A stretch of 64,000 bases of DNA. Source: Sphingomonas natans. GTDB taxonomy: Bacteria; Pseudomonadota; Alphaproteobacteria; Sphingomonadales; Sphingomonadaceae. Position 1 is the first letter of the stretch, and every line of letters starts with the position of its first letter. Positions 45,482 to 54,143 of this stretch are shown in pieces. The stretch lies in contig NZ_JAUOTP010000005.1 of NCBI RefSeq assembly GCF_030546695.1, positions 310,001 to 374,000 of the forward strand, given 5' to 3'. The position numbers were made by a program, and so were the translations under genes. Below the pieces are notes generated by a model that was given only the letters and a program-made list of their open reading frames with translations, was not told where the DNA came from and did no database searches.

Positions 45482-46014
45482 CCCAGCGCGCCGCCAGCCG
45501 TGGGTCCACCGGTCTGTCGCCGCTTGTCGCCGGCGGCATCGTCGTCGGCATACTCGGTCTGAGCGCGCTGATCGGACGCCGGAATGCGCCCGCCCCCTCG
45601 CATCCCGGAATACGGACCTGGTATCGTCACCTCGACAAACCGGGCTTCACACCACCCGATGCGGTCTTCGGGGCGGTGTGGCCGGTGCTGGAGACCGGCA
45701 TGGCGGTCGGGGGCTACCGCCTGCTGCGCCGCGCGCCGTCGCCTGGGCGAAACGCATCGATCGGCCTGTGGCTGGCAACATCGGCCATGATCGGTGGCTG
45801 GACCGAGATCTTCTTCCGCGAGCGCGCTCTGGCGACCAGCGCCCTCGCTTCGGGGGCGATGCTGGCGACAACAGCAGCCTATGTTGCAACGACGAACAAA
45901 GTCGACCGCGTGGCGCAGGCAACCGCCATCCCTCTGCTGGGCTGGCTGGCCTTCGCCACCGTGCTGGCGACACGGGTGTGGCAGCGCAATCCGCCGGCTG
46001 TTTCGGCACAATGA
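45478..46014 (+). CDS. tspO: TspO/MBR family membrane protein
   Basis: The 178-residue protein has five membrane helices and the family signature WYRHLDKPGFTPPDAVFGAV followed by W. TspO proteins bind porphyrins and related tetrapyrroles and take part in oxidative or photooxidative stress responses. The C-terminal helix GWLAFATVLATRVWQRNP lacks the usual aromatic-rich form but fits. ATGA overlap with the glutaredoxin stop and with the next start indicates one transcript. Confidence 0.85.
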   Translation: MTQRAASRGSTGLSPLVAGGIVVGILGLSALIGRRNAPAPSHPGIRTWYRHLDKPGFTPPDAVFGAVWPVLETGMAVGGYRLLRRAPSPGRNASIGLWLATSAMIGGWTEIFFRERALATSALASGAMLATTAAYVATTNKVDRVAQATAIPLLGWLAFATVLATRVWQRNPPAVSAQ

Positions 46015-46373
46015 GCCTGACCGTCTGGCACGATAGCGGTTGCCCTTTATGCCGGCGGGAGATTGCGCTCATGCGGCGGCTGGATCGTCGCGGCGCGATC
46101 AGCTTCGTGGATGCAAGCGTTGCTAGCAGCGTGTGTCCGCGCGACAGGCAGGAACTGCTCGCCCGCTTCCATGCCGAAGAAGATGGCCACATGCTTTCCG
46201 GCGCAGCCGCGTTCGCCGCGATGTGGCGAGCAATCCCCCTTCTGCGACCATTGGGACTTGCGGCGCGGACGCCGTTGGTCCTGGGCTCGCTGGAATGGCT
46301 CTACGGGCGCTTCCTGGCCTTGCGACCGACGCTCCAACGGCTCGCCCGTCGCCTTGAGAGGCGGTCCGCATGA
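46011..46373 (+). CDS. DCC-family thiol-disulfide oxidoreductase (DUF393)
   Basis: The 120-residue protein starts LTVWHDSGCPLCRREIALMR, where DSGCPLC is the DxxCxxC signature of the family. The thioredoxin-like fold is small and followed by a hydrophobic C-terminal region (PLLRPLGLAARTPLVLGSLE). The family is predicted to reduce or form disulfides. It overlaps the TspO and DUF427 genes by four bases each. Confidence 0.85.
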   Translation: MSLTVWHDSGCPLCRREIALMRRLDRRGAISFVDASVASSVCPRDRQELLARFHAEEDGHMLSGAAAFAAMWRAIPLLRPLGLAARTPLVLGSLEWLYGRFLALRPTLQRLARRLERRSA

Positions 46374-46867
46374 TCCGCCCGATCCCCGATCCGATCGCGC
46401 CGGGACAAGAGAGCGTCTGGGCCTTTCCCCGACCGTCTGTCGCCCAGCCCACCGATGCGCATCTGCGTGTTGTGCTGGATGGGCGGGTCGTCGCCGAGAC
46501 AAGTCGCGGGATCCGCACGATCGAGACCAGCCACCCGCCGACATATTATTTTCCGCCCGACGACATCGCGCCCGAGGCGTTGCGGCCTGTCGGCGGGTCC
46601 AGCTTCTGCGAGTGGAAGGGCTCGGCGGTCTATTTCGACGTCATGGTCGTCGCCGCGGTTCGAGCTAAAGCGGCCTGGGCTTATCCCGATCCGACGACGC
46701 CTTTCGCGATCATCCGCGACCATGTGGCCTTTTATGCTGCCGCGATGGACGCCTGCTTCGTCGACGACGAACTGGTCGTGCCACAGCCGGGTGGCTTTTA
46801 TGGAGGCTGGATCACGTCGCGCATCGCCGGACCGTTCAAGGGCAATCCCGGAAGCCACGGTTGGTAG
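46370..46867 (+). CDS. DUF427-family protein
   Basis: The 165-residue protein has the core VVLDGRVVAETSRGIRTIET, HPPTYYFPPDDI, SSFCEWKGSAVYFDV and AWAYPDP, the order of the DUF427 all-beta domain, followed by a specific extension with FYGGWITSRIAGPFKG. Its function is unknown, but it often accompanies redox and photolyase-type stress genes. It is the fourth gene in the overlapping operon. Confidence 0.85.
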   Translation: MIRPIPDPIAPGQESVWAFPRPSVAQPTDAHLRVVLDGRVVAETSRGIRTIETSHPPTYYFPPDDIAPEALRPVGGSSFCEWKGSAVYFDVMVVAAVRAKAAWAYPDPTTPFAIIRDHVAFYAAAMDACFVDDELVVPQPGGFYGGWITSRIAGPFKGNPGSHGW

Positions 46868-47574
46868 ACGCGACCGCCGTCGTGATCGGCGCGGGCGGCG
46901 GCATTGGCCGCGCGCTCGTCAGAGCGCTCGCGGCGTCCGGTCGCTATGCGCGCGTCCATGCCCTCTCCCGCCAACCGCGCGCGGACGACGGCCGAATCGT
47001 CGGCGGCGTCATCGACGTGACCGACGAGGCCAGTATCTGCCACGCTGCAGAGCGCATCGGCTCGCCGCTCGATCTGGTCGTGATAGCGACCGGCATCCTG
47101 CATGAAGACGGCCGGATGCCCGAAAAAGCTCTGCGCGAGCTGGACGGCGCCTCGCTCGCGCGGATCTTCGAGCTGAATACGATCGGACCAGCCTTGGCGC
47201 TGAAGCATTTTGCGCCGCTGCTCGCCAAAGATCGGCGGGCGGTGATTGCGGCGCTCTCCGCGCGCGTCGGCAGCATTTCCGACAACCGAACAGGCGGCTG
47301 GTATGGCTATCGCGCCTCCAAGGCAGCGCTCAACATGATCATAAAGTCCGCGGCGATCGAGATCGCGCGGTCGCGCCCCTTGGCGCTCTGCGTCGCTTTG
47401 CACCCGGGAACGGTCGACACCGGTCTCAGCCAGCCCTTCCAGCGGGGCGTGCCGCCGGACCGGTTATTTCCTCCAGAGCGTGCTGCCAGACAGCTCCTTG
47501 ATGTGCTCGCGGATCTGAAACCGGCATCGACCGGAAAGATGTTCGGCTGGGACGGCAGCGAGATCTTTCCCTGA
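46861..47574 (+). CDS. Short-chain dehydrogenase/reductase
   Basis: The 237-residue protein has the Rossmann glycine motif VVIGAGGGIGRALV, the NTIGPAL region and the catalytic pair YGYRASKAA (Tyr, Lys) with Ser in ALSARVG. It matches classical SDRs of the CsgA type. The start is a TTG at 46861 overlapping the DUF427 stop by seven bases, which implies translational coupling. It is the last gene of the operon. Confidence 0.85.
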   Translation: MVDATAVVIGAGGGIGRALVRALAASGRYARVHALSRQPRADDGRIVGGVIDVTDEASICHAAERIGSPLDLVVIATGILHEDGRMPEKALRELDGASLARIFELNTIGPALALKHFAPLLAKDRRAVIAALSARVGSISDNRTGGWYGYRASKAALNMIIKSAAIEIARSRPLALCVALHPGTVDTGLSQPFQRGVPPDRLFPPERAARQLLDVLADLKPASTGKMFGWDGSEIFP

Positions 47575-48006
47575 TGCACGATTGAGCCCGTGCCGACGAG
47601 GGGCGCCCATGGGCAAGCCGTCGATCCACGGACGAGCTTGCATCGAGATTGACGCGCGTCAGCTAACGGATTGCCCATTGCAAGCAACATGGCGCGCGGC
47701 GCAGATGATGACGTGGACAACAGAAATCAGCGTCGCGACGAGGTGGAGCGATCCGTCCGACGCGCCGTCGTCGAAGCTCCTCACACTGCATTTCCCGTTG
47801 AGGAGATCGCCTCGTTCAATGAGAATGTGGCGGATCTGCTTGCGAAACTGACGGACGGCCGGGAGGCCGATCTGCGATAGAGCCGCCGCCGGGAAAGCGA
47901 TGGTCGCTCTCGCCGGGATGAGCAGGTGATACGGACCTGCTGCACTGTCGGGATTGAGCCAGTCGCCTATTGGTGCGTTGAGGCAACGCCATTGGACGGA
48001 GGCGTT
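47575..48006. other. Region with a doubtful short frame only
   Basis: Apart from the weak 63-codon frame at 47689-47880, this 432-base stretch holds no recognised gene, RNA or repeat. The ribosome binding site of the DUF3606 gene lies at its right end. Confidence 0.35.
47689..47880 (+). CDS. Possible small hypothetical protein, 63 residues
   Basis: The frame encodes a charged, hydrophilic peptide (ADDDVDNRNQRRDEVERSVR, then VEEIASFNENVADLLAKLTD). The second half is amphipathic and helix-like. No clear ribosome binding site precedes the ATG, and no family is recognised. Called only because the composition looks coding and the gap is otherwise empty. Confidence 0.3.
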   Translation: MARGADDDVDNRNQRRDEVERSVRRAVVEAPHTAFPVEEIASFNENVADLLAKLTDGREADLR

Positions 48007-48189
48007 ATGTCGGACGATCTTAAGCAGCGAGGCGCGCCCTATTCTCACCGCATCGACATGGGGCAGGAAGACCAGGTCGAATATTGGACCAACCGCTATG
48101 AAGTGACGCGCGACGCGCTGGCGGAGGCGGTCAAGCAGGTCGGAACCGACGCGGATAAGGTCGCGGTCTACCTCGGTAAACCGGCCTGA
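48007..48189 (+). CDS. DUF3606-family small protein
   Basis: The 60-residue protein (MSDDLKQRG..., EDQVEYWTNRYEVTRDALAE, AVKQVGTDADKVAVYLGKPA) matches the short DUF3606 family, which is common in proteobacteria and of unknown function. The ATG at 48007 follows GGAGG closely. The frame is open upstream to 47926, without conserved sequence. Confidence 0.85.
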   Translation: MSDDLKQRGAPYSHRIDMGQEDQVEYWTNRYEVTRDALAEAVKQVGTDADKVAVYLGKPA

Positions 48190-48445
48190 TCGCCTGTCCG
48201 GCCGACCTTGCTATTGAGAGAGCGAAGTCCCGACGCGGACTTGATCACCTCTGCGCCAAGGAGAAGCCCGCGCGCCATGCTCGGCGGTCGTCCATGCCGA
48301 CAAAATGGGCGCTGGCTCGATATCGAGGTTCGGCCGGGCCTGGCCAAGGGGCGTCTGACGGCACCGAGACGAAGCGGCTGAACGTGCCTCGGGCACAGCT
48401 GTCTGCTGCCGCGAGGCAAAGTGATCATGAAACGAGGAGCATGAA

Positions 48446-49018
48446 TTGAGGGCTTTCCTGGATTTCGAAGCTTCGTCGCTTGGGAAGCAAAGCTACCCGA
48501 TCGAAGTTGCCTGGGTGTTCGAGGATGGCACGTCTGAAGGCCATTTGATCCTGCCTGCGCCGAACTGGACGGACTGGGATGAAAAGGCCGAAGCCGTCCA
48601 CGGCATCGCGAGGGCCACACTTCTTAGCGAAGGCGAACCGGTCGCGACGGTCGCGGCCCGGATGATGCAGGCGCTGTCCGGACATCACCTGTTCGCGAGC
48701 GCGCCATCGTGGGACGGCAAATGGCTCAGCGCTCTTCTCAGAGCTGGCGGCCAGCCCCGGCACGGACTGCGGTTGCGCGACAGCGAAGAGGCCCAGCGAG
48801 AGATTGCCGAGCATATTCTGGCTGAGGCGGTGCCGAGTGACGATCTCGGCCGGTTGATCGAACGTATCGTAGCGCAATGCGAAGAACAGCAGGATCTGCT
48901 TCCGACAGCTCACCGTGCGCTGGCCGACGCTCAAGCCGAGTTGACGCAGTGGCGCGCCGTCGCGGCGGCGGCTCAAGAGGAGATCGATAGCGAGAGTTCC
49001 TGCGGTCGGTCGCGCTAG
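48446..49018 (+). CDS. DEDDh-type 3'-5' exonuclease-like protein
   Basis: The 190-residue protein begins RAFLDFEASSLGKQSYPIEV, where DFE supplies the first acidic pair, then VHGI, APSWDGKWLSALL (second Asp motif), and HRALADAQ as the H-x4-D motif, which fits the DEDDh exonuclease pattern. The likely role is trimming of DNA or RNA 3' ends. The start is a TTG at 48446, eight bases past GAGGAG. It precedes dinB on the same strand, but I see no LexA box of its own. Confidence 0.7.
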   Translation: MRAFLDFEASSLGKQSYPIEVAWVFEDGTSEGHLILPAPNWTDWDEKAEAVHGIARATLLSEGEPVATVAARMMQALSGHHLFASAPSWDGKWLSALLRAGGQPRHGLRLRDSEEAQREIAEHILAEAVPSDDLGRLIERIVAQCEEQQDLLPTAHRALADAQAELTQWRAVAAAAQEEIDSESSCGRSR

Positions 49019-49143
49019 CGCCGCTCCGGCTAATCGACGGCGCTAACGCCTTTTCCCCGTTTTGTCGGCGTCATTTCGTAAGCGAGATCGCTGCGCGTTG
49101 CGCGCGGCTCATTCTCGATCCGACGGTTTCACGCCGTGCGCGT

Positions 49144-49158
49144 GTTCCTCATCCGTTC
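49144..49158. promoter_or_regulatory. LexA (SOS) box upstream of dinB
   Basis: GTTC at 49144-49147 and GTTC at 49155-49158 are separated by exactly seven bases (CTCATCC), the GTTC-N7-GTTC consensus. The box ends 22 bases before the ATG at 49181. This supports that ATG as the true start, because a start at 49136 would place the operator inside the gene. Confidence 0.8.
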
Positions 49159-49180
49159 TCTTCCTGCTAGACGTGGCTCC

Positions 49181-50308
49181 ATGGAGAGCGGTCCGACTCG
49201 CAAGATCATCCATGTCGACATGGACGCGTTCTTCGCGTCCGTGGAGCAGCGCGACGAACCGTCGCTTCGGGGTCGTCCCGTGGCGGTCGGCTACGCCGCC
49301 GCCCGTGGCGTGGTGGCAGCCGCGAGCTACGAGGCGAGGGCGTTCGGCGTGCGCTCGGCATTGCCGTCGGTCACCGCCCTGCGGCGCTGTCCCGACCTGA
49401 TCTTCGTGCCGCCGCGTTTTGAAGTATACAAGGCGGTGTCGCGCCAGATCCACGCCATCTTCGCCGAGTTCACCGACCTCATCCAGCCGCTGTCCCTCGA
49501 CGAGGCCTATCTCGACGTCACAGAGAACGAAGCCGGTCTTCCGACCGCCTGGATCACCGCAAAGGCAATCCGCGCGCGCATCCGCGAAGAGACCGGACTG
49601 AACGCCTCGGCCGGCATCTCCTATAACAAGTTCCTGGCCAAACTCGCGTCCGACCAGCGCAAGCCCAATGGTCAATTCGCAGTCACGCCGGACATGGGGC
49701 CTAGCTGGGTCGAGACGCTTCCGGTGTCGCGCTTTCATGGGGTCGGGCCGGTGACCGCCGCCAAGATGAAGCAGCTCGGCATCGAGAGTGGTGCGGATCT
49801 GAAGGCGAAGTCGCTCGCTTTCCTCGAAGCGCATTTCGGCAGTTCGGCCGGCTGGTATCATGCCATCGCGCGCGCTGAGGACCACCGCGCGGTCAACCCG
49901 AACCGCGTCCGCAAATCCTCTGGGTCGGAGACGACGTTCGACCGCGATCTAACCGATACGACCGAGATCGAAGCCGGCGTGCGGCGCATGGCCGACGACG
50001 TCTGGGCTTGGTGCGAGCGAGCCCAGGCATTTGGTCGGACGGTGACGGTGAAGATCAAGTTCCAGGACTTCCGGCAGATCACGCGAAGCAGGAGTCACGC
50101 AGGGCTCGTAACGACCCGCGAGCGGCTGCAATCCGCCAGCCTGGAGCTCGTGCGGTCAATCTACCCGCCTGAGACCGGCATCCGCCTGGTCGGCGTGACG
50201 GTCTCAAACTTCGAGCCTGCGAACTCTCCGGCCGAGGACGCGCTTCCCTTGTTCGGCGCGGGCGAGGTTCAGCAACGGTCTTCGCACGAGATGGCGGTGA
50301 CATGCTGA
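49181..50308 (+). CDS. dinB: DNA polymerase IV (Y-family translesion polymerase)
   Basis: The 375-residue protein has IIHVDMDAFFASVEQRDEP (catalytic Asp residues), PLSLDEAYLDVT (catalytic Asp-Glu), SAGISYNKFLAKLASDQRKP and the thumb motif FHGVGPVTAAKM. It lacks a long C-terminal extension, and the end (DALPLFGAG) could be a weak beta-clamp motif. It is probably SOS-induced through the LexA box upstream. The alkB-like gene overlaps its stop by seven bases. Confidence 0.93.
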   Translation: MESGPTRKIIHVDMDAFFASVEQRDEPSLRGRPVAVGYAAARGVVAAASYEARAFGVRSALPSVTALRRCPDLIFVPPRFEVYKAVSRQIHAIFAEFTDLIQPLSLDEAYLDVTENEAGLPTAWITAKAIRARIREETGLNASAGISYNKFLAKLASDQRKPNGQFAVTPDMGPSWVETLPVSRFHGVGPVTAAKMKQLGIESGADLKAKSLAFLEAHFGSSAGWYHAIARAEDHRAVNPNRVRKSSGSETTFDRDLTDTTEIEAGVRRMADDVWAWCERAQAFGRTVTVKIKFQDFRQITRSRSHAGLVTTRERLQSASLELVRSIYPPETGIRLVGVTVSNFEPANSPAEDALPLFGAGEVQQRSSHEMAVTC

Positions 50309-50871
50309 TGCTCGATCTGTTCGAGGCCCCGGCCCTTCCTGGCCTCGTCTCAGCCGATGATCTAATCTCCGATGCCGAGGAGAGCATACTCATCGAAGCG
50401 ATCGACGCGACCGCGCTGTCGCCGTTCCGTTTCCAGGGTTGGACAGGCAAGCGGCTGACGAAGTCGTACGGATGGAGCTACGACTTCGACGCGGGGCGGC
50501 TTTACCGACGCGAGCCGCTGCCGGACTGGCTGATGCCGATCCGGGACCGCGCCGCCCGGTTTGCCGGACTTTCGCCCGATTCCTTGGTCCAGGCGCTGCT
50601 GATCCGCTACGATCCGGGGGCCGGGATCGGCTGGCATCGCGACCGTCCCGCTTTCGAGCATGTCGTCGGCATATCGATGGGCGCACCTGCGGTCATGCGC
50701 TTCCGCCGCCGCCGATCGGAGCGCTTCGACCGCGCCTGCGCGCCTCTGGCGCCGCGCGGCGTTTATCATCTGAGCGGCGAGGCGCGACACGACTGGGAGC
50801 ACAGCATCGTCGAGATGGAGGAGGCACGCTGGTCGATCACGTTTCGCAGCCTGCGCGCGGATCGCGTCTAG
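50302..50871 (+). CDS. AlkB-family 2-oxoglutarate/Fe(II) dioxygenase (alkylation repair)
   Basis: The 189-residue protein has the iron-binding HxD in GWHRDRP (His112, Asp114), distal His167 (DWEHSIVEM), and the 2-oxoglutarate-binding arginines in RWSITFRSLR. AlkB proteins oxidatively remove methyl groups such as 1-methyladenine and 3-methylcytosine from DNA or RNA. It overlaps the end of dinB and so shares its LexA control. Confidence 0.9.
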   Translation: MLMLDLFEAPALPGLVSADDLISDAEESILIEAIDATALSPFRFQGWTGKRLTKSYGWSYDFDAGRLYRREPLPDWLMPIRDRAARFAGLSPDSLVQALLIRYDPGAGIGWHRDRPAFEHVVGISMGAPAVMRFRRRRSERFDRACAPLAPRGVYHLSGEARHDWEHSIVEMEEARWSITFRSLRADRV

Positions 50872-51180
50872 CTGGAGTCGTCGCTGGCGTCCGGATTCGA
50901 GGGAAAGGCCGCCTCTCCTGGTCGCCATGCTCTTTGCGGAGACGACAAACGCAGGCGGCGGGAGCGCTAGATATGCGAAGGGCCGCCCCTCGCGGGACGG
51001 CCCTTCCATTGTCGACCGAACGCGGTCAGCTCAGACGAGCCGGACCCCCGTGGTGGAGGCCATGCTCAGAACGTGTGCCGCGGACGGCGTATGACAATGA
51101 GACATTCGACCACCTCCTTTCCGTTGTTGACGATGGACAGGATGTGGGACCGATCGCGGCGCTTTCAAGCCGGTCGCGGC
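50872..51180. other. Intergenic region with hairpin 50978-51005
   Basis: This 309-base gap holds a hairpin with stem AAGGGCCG/CGGCCCTT, which lacks a following T-run in either direction. No gene or operator is recognised. It separates dinB-alkB from the convergent acidic-protein gene. Confidence 0.4.
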
Positions 51181-51489
51181 TTAGTCATCATCGTCATCGC
51201 TGTCCGTCTGGCCCAACCGGTCTTCCTCGTCGTCATGCATCGGCTCGCCCGCAAAGGCTCCGTTGTCGATGCGCCCGCTCGTGACCATCTGGTTCATTGT
51301 ATCGACCAGATCCGGCACGTCGTCGGGCATGACAGCGGCAGGATTCGAGGTTCCGCCATGCTCGCTATCCTCGGATAGATCGCTGCTGAGCCCCAAAGCG
51401 TCGTCGGCCACGTCCTGCGCCTGACCCTCGTCGCTCTGCTCGTCATTGTCAGTTTCGGGTGCGAGGTCGTCGGTCGGTATGCGGCTCAT
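51181..51489 (-). CDS. Small acidic hypothetical protein
   Basis: The 102-residue protein is strongly acidic (LSEDSEHGG, then TDSDDDDD at the end) and contains the more conserved-looking core PDDVPDLVDTMNQMVTSGRI followed by DNGAFAGEP. Similar short proteins sit beside mutasome genes in sphingomonads in my recollection. It is divergent from imuA with a gap containing a LexA box. Function unknown. Confidence 0.55.
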   Translation of the reverse strand: MSRIPTDDLAPETDNDEQSDEGQAQDVADDALGLSSDLSEDSEHGGTSNPAAVMPDDVPDLVDTMNQMVTSGRIDNGAFAGEPMHDDEEDRLGQTDSDDDDD

Positions 51490-51630
51490 GATTTGCGCCT
51501 GGCTATGGAATGAGATCCCTCAACATCCGGACATCCCGCGCGTTCCGCCCGACGGAGGCGTACGCTTGTCGTCTCTACGCGCTTCACCCGATATGAGATT
51601 CGAATCGTTGACGCGCGCCGCCCATCGTCG

Positions 51631-51645
51631 GAACATAAGGCGAAC
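51631..51645. promoter_or_regulatory. LexA (SOS) box upstream of imuA
   Basis: GAAC at 51631-51634 and GAAC at 51642-51645 flank seven bases (ATAAGGC), giving the exact GAAC-N7-GAAC consensus. It ends 20 bases before the imuA ATG and would control the whole imuA-imuB-dnaE2 transcript. Confidence 0.85.
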
Positions 51646-51664
51646 ATGATTCTTACGGAAATCG

Positions 51665-52429
51665 ATGAACGCGCAATCGCCACGACCCGAGCTTATCGAC
51701 CGGCTGCGCGCGCAAATCGCGGACGTGGGTGCACCGCCGCGCGCGGTCGGCTGCCTACCGTTCGGCGTCGAAGCCCTCGATGCGCGCCTGTCGGGATGCG
51801 GTCTCAATCGGTCAGCGCTGCACGAGGTTGCAGCGGCCGCGTCCAGTCTGGTTGCCGACGCGGCTGCGACTTTGTTTCTGGCCGGCATCGCGGCACGATT
51901 GAGCGAAGGCGGAGGCACGGTCTTATGGGCCGTCACCCGCTTCGATCTCTACAGTCCGGGGCTCGAGCAGGTCGGCCTGCTTCCCGACCGAACGCTCTAC
52001 GTCGAGGCCAAAGAGGATAAGGATGTCCTCGCCGTCATGGAGGACGGCGTCCGCCACGGGACGCTCGCGGCGGTCGTGGGAGAGGTCCGCCGGGCGGACA
52101 TGATCGCGACGCGTCGCCTCCAGCTTGCCGCTGGCGAGCGAGCGGTGCCCGTCTTTCTCTTTCGACGCTGGCGGCGATCCGGCGCTTGTCCGCTCGCCGA
52201 GCCCTCTGCCGCAGCAACGCGGTGGAGGATTGGCTGCGCACCGTCGGCGCCGCTTGGCATTCCCGGTGTCGGGATGCCTCGCTGGTCGATCGAGCTCGTC
52301 CGGCAGCGCAACGGCGCGCCTTTCTCATTCATCATGGAGGGCTGCGATGCCACGGGTCGCCTCGCTCTGCCTGCCGCTGCTCGCGATCGAGCGGCTGTGG
52401 CGGCAGGAGCGGCCGCACGCGCGGCCTGA
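51665..52429 (+). CDS. imuA: ImuA, RecA-like mutasome protein
   Basis: The 254-residue protein begins ELIDRLRAQIADVG and has ALHEVAAAASSLVADAAATL in place of the RecA N-terminal region, and the ImuA-type segment PVFLFRRWRRSGACPLAEPS, then RWRIGCAPSAP and RWSIELVRQRNG. ImuA joins ImuB and DnaE2 in damage-induced mutagenesis and can inhibit RecA. Its 3' end overlaps imuB by 83 bases, so the genes are tightly coupled. Confidence 0.87.
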   Translation: MNAQSPRPELIDRLRAQIADVGAPPRAVGCLPFGVEALDARLSGCGLNRSALHEVAAAASSLVADAAATLFLAGIAARLSEGGGTVLWAVTRFDLYSPGLEQVGLLPDRTLYVEAKEDKDVLAVMEDGVRHGTLAAVVGEVRRADMIATRRLQLAAGERAVPVFLFRRWRRSGACPLAEPSAAATRWRIGCAPSAPLGIPGVGMPRWSIELVRQRNGAPFSFIMEGCDATGRLALPAAARDRAAVAAGAAARAA

Positions 52430-54143
52430 GCCGCCTGCGGTCCTGTCACTGCCGGTCGATGACAAGCCCGGCGCCTGCTCGGTTCCGCGCGGCGGAGGCT
52501 GGCGCCCCGGCGCGCGCTGGGCGCAGGACGCCCGGCCGAGTCGGAGCCAGATCGCAGCCGATATCGAGCGCCTGCCCGCGCACCAGCGGCCGGCCATGCG
52601 CGAGCTGGGCCGGCGCTCGGAGGTCGCCGAGCATCCGTTCCGGGCGATGCGGCCGGATGAGGGCGGGAGAGCGACCGCAGCCCCGAGAGCGGCGGGCGTG
52701 GCCTTCGCGCAGCCGACGGTCCTGGCCGCGCAGGACGGGCAGAAGCAGCTCGTGTTCGCCGCGTGCCCGGCCGCTCTGGCCCTCGGGCTCACGCCCGGCA
52801 TGGCGTTGACGCAAGCGCGCGCGCTGGTCCCCGATCTGCACGTCCGCCCGGCCGATCCCGACGGGGATGTTGCTCTGCTCGCGCGCCTCGCCCTCCATGC
52901 CGCCCGGATATGGACGCCGACCGCATCGGTGTGCGGCAGCGACGGCCTGTGGCTCGATCTGAGCGGAACCACCCATCTGTTCGGTGGCGAAGAGCCTTTC
53001 TGCCGCCGGCTGCTGAGCTTCCTTCGCCGTATTGGTCTCACGAGCACGATCGCCATTGCCGACACGCCCGGTGCCGCTTTCGCGCTGGCCAGGTTCGGGA
53101 CGAAGGCGATCGAGATCTCCGCACCCGGGCAGGCGACGCAGGCGATCGCCCCGCTGCCGGTCGATGCGCTGCGGCTCGAGGACAGTGCCCTGGCCGCCTG
53201 CAAGCGCTTCGGCATCGAACGGATCGCGGACCTGCTGCCGATGCCGCGCGCGCCCCTGGCCCGTCGGCTGGGCCGTGACGCCGTGAAGCGCCTCGACCAA
53301 GCCATCGGACGCGTCGCCGAACCGATCGTACCGGTCGTGGACGAACAGGCGCCCGCAGCCGAGCTGCGCTTGCTCGAGCCGATCTCGACGCCGGAGGCGA
53401 TCGCGCAGGTGATCGCAGATCTCGTGACGAACCTCGTGATCGAGCTCCGGGCTCGCGGACTCGGCGCGCGTGGGCTTGAAATGATGATGCTGCGCGTGGA
53501 CGGCGACGAACAGTGCATCCTGATCGGGACGGCCGCTGCGAGCAGAGAAGCCCGGCACCTGGTGCGACTGCTTCATCTGCGCATGGAAAAGATCGACCCC
53601 GGCCTCGGCATCGAGGTCGCCAGACTGCGGGCGATCCGCTCCGAGCCGTTGGGCGCGACGCCTCTTTCGACCAGCTTGCTCGTCGACGCCCCGGGCGAGG
53701 AGATCGCGCAGCTGGTCGACCAACTCGCCGGTCGCGTCGGGGACGCCGCGATCTTCAAAACGGGCGAGTGCGAAACCGATGTTCCCGAGCGAGCGGTCCG
53801 ACGCGTCAGTCCTCTCACGGAGGCGCGAGGCTGGCCCGCCTGGCGGCGGCCGGCACGCCTGCTGCGTCGGCCCGAGCCGCTATCCAACGTCATTGCGCTC
53901 CTTCCCGACAGTCCTCCGCGACGTTTCTCCTGGCGCGGCGAGGTGCATGACGTGGTCGCCGGCGACGGACCCGAACGCATCCATGGGGAATGGTGGGTGC
54001 GTGACGGCGAGGTCTGGGCGGTGCGAGATTATTTCCGGGTGGAGGATCGCGCCGGCGGGCGCTTCTGGCTTTTCCGGCGCGGCGACGGTGTCGAGGCGAA
54101 CACGGGCGACCTGAGCTGGTGGATGCACGGGGCGTTCGGGTGA
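52347..54143 (+). CDS. imuB: ImuB, catalytically inactive Y-family polymerase homologue
   Basis: The 598-residue protein begins [20 protein letters not shown]. It has Y-family palm and finger features such as [20 protein letters not shown] and [20 protein letters not shown] but lacks the catalytic Asp-Asp/Glu set. The C-terminus with [20 protein letters not shown] and [19 protein letters not shown] is the ImuB-specific region, which bridges DnaE2 and the clamp. The ATG at 52347 follows GGAGG inside imuA; the longer frame upstream is not conserved. Confidence 0.88.
   Translation: MPRVASLCLPLLAIERLWRQERPHARPEPPAVLSLPVDDKPGACSVPRGGGWRPGARWAQDARPSRSQIAADIERLPAHQRPAMRELGRRSEVAEHPFRAMRPDEGGRATAAPRAAGVAFAQPTVLAAQDGQKQLVFAACPAALALGLTPGMALTQARALVPDLHVRPADPDGDVALLARLALHAARIWTPTASVCGSDGLWLDLSGTTHLFGGEEPFCRRLLSFLRRIGLTSTIAIADTPGAAFALARFGTKAIEISAPGQATQAIAPLPVDALRLEDSALAACKRFGIERIADLLPMPRAPLARRLGRDAVKRLDQAIGRVAEPIVPVVDEQAPAAELRLLEPISTPEAIAQVIADLVTNLVIELRARGLGARGLEMMMLRVDGDEQCILIGTAAASREARHLVRLLHLRMEKIDPGLGIEVARLRAIRSEPLGATPLSTSLLVDAPGEEIAQLVDQLAGRVGDAAIFKTGECETDVPERAVRRVSPLTEARGWPAWRRPARLLRRPEPLSNVIALLPDSPPRRFSWRGEVHDVVAGDGPERIHGEWWVRDGEVWAVRDYFRVEDRAGGRFWLFRRGDGVEANTGDLSWWMHGAFG

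Noticed and set aside
52325-53723. Minus-strand frames of about 400 codons opposite imuB
   Set aside because: They lie antisense to imuB, whose motifs are clear, and their own translations are Arg/Ser-rich with no domain.
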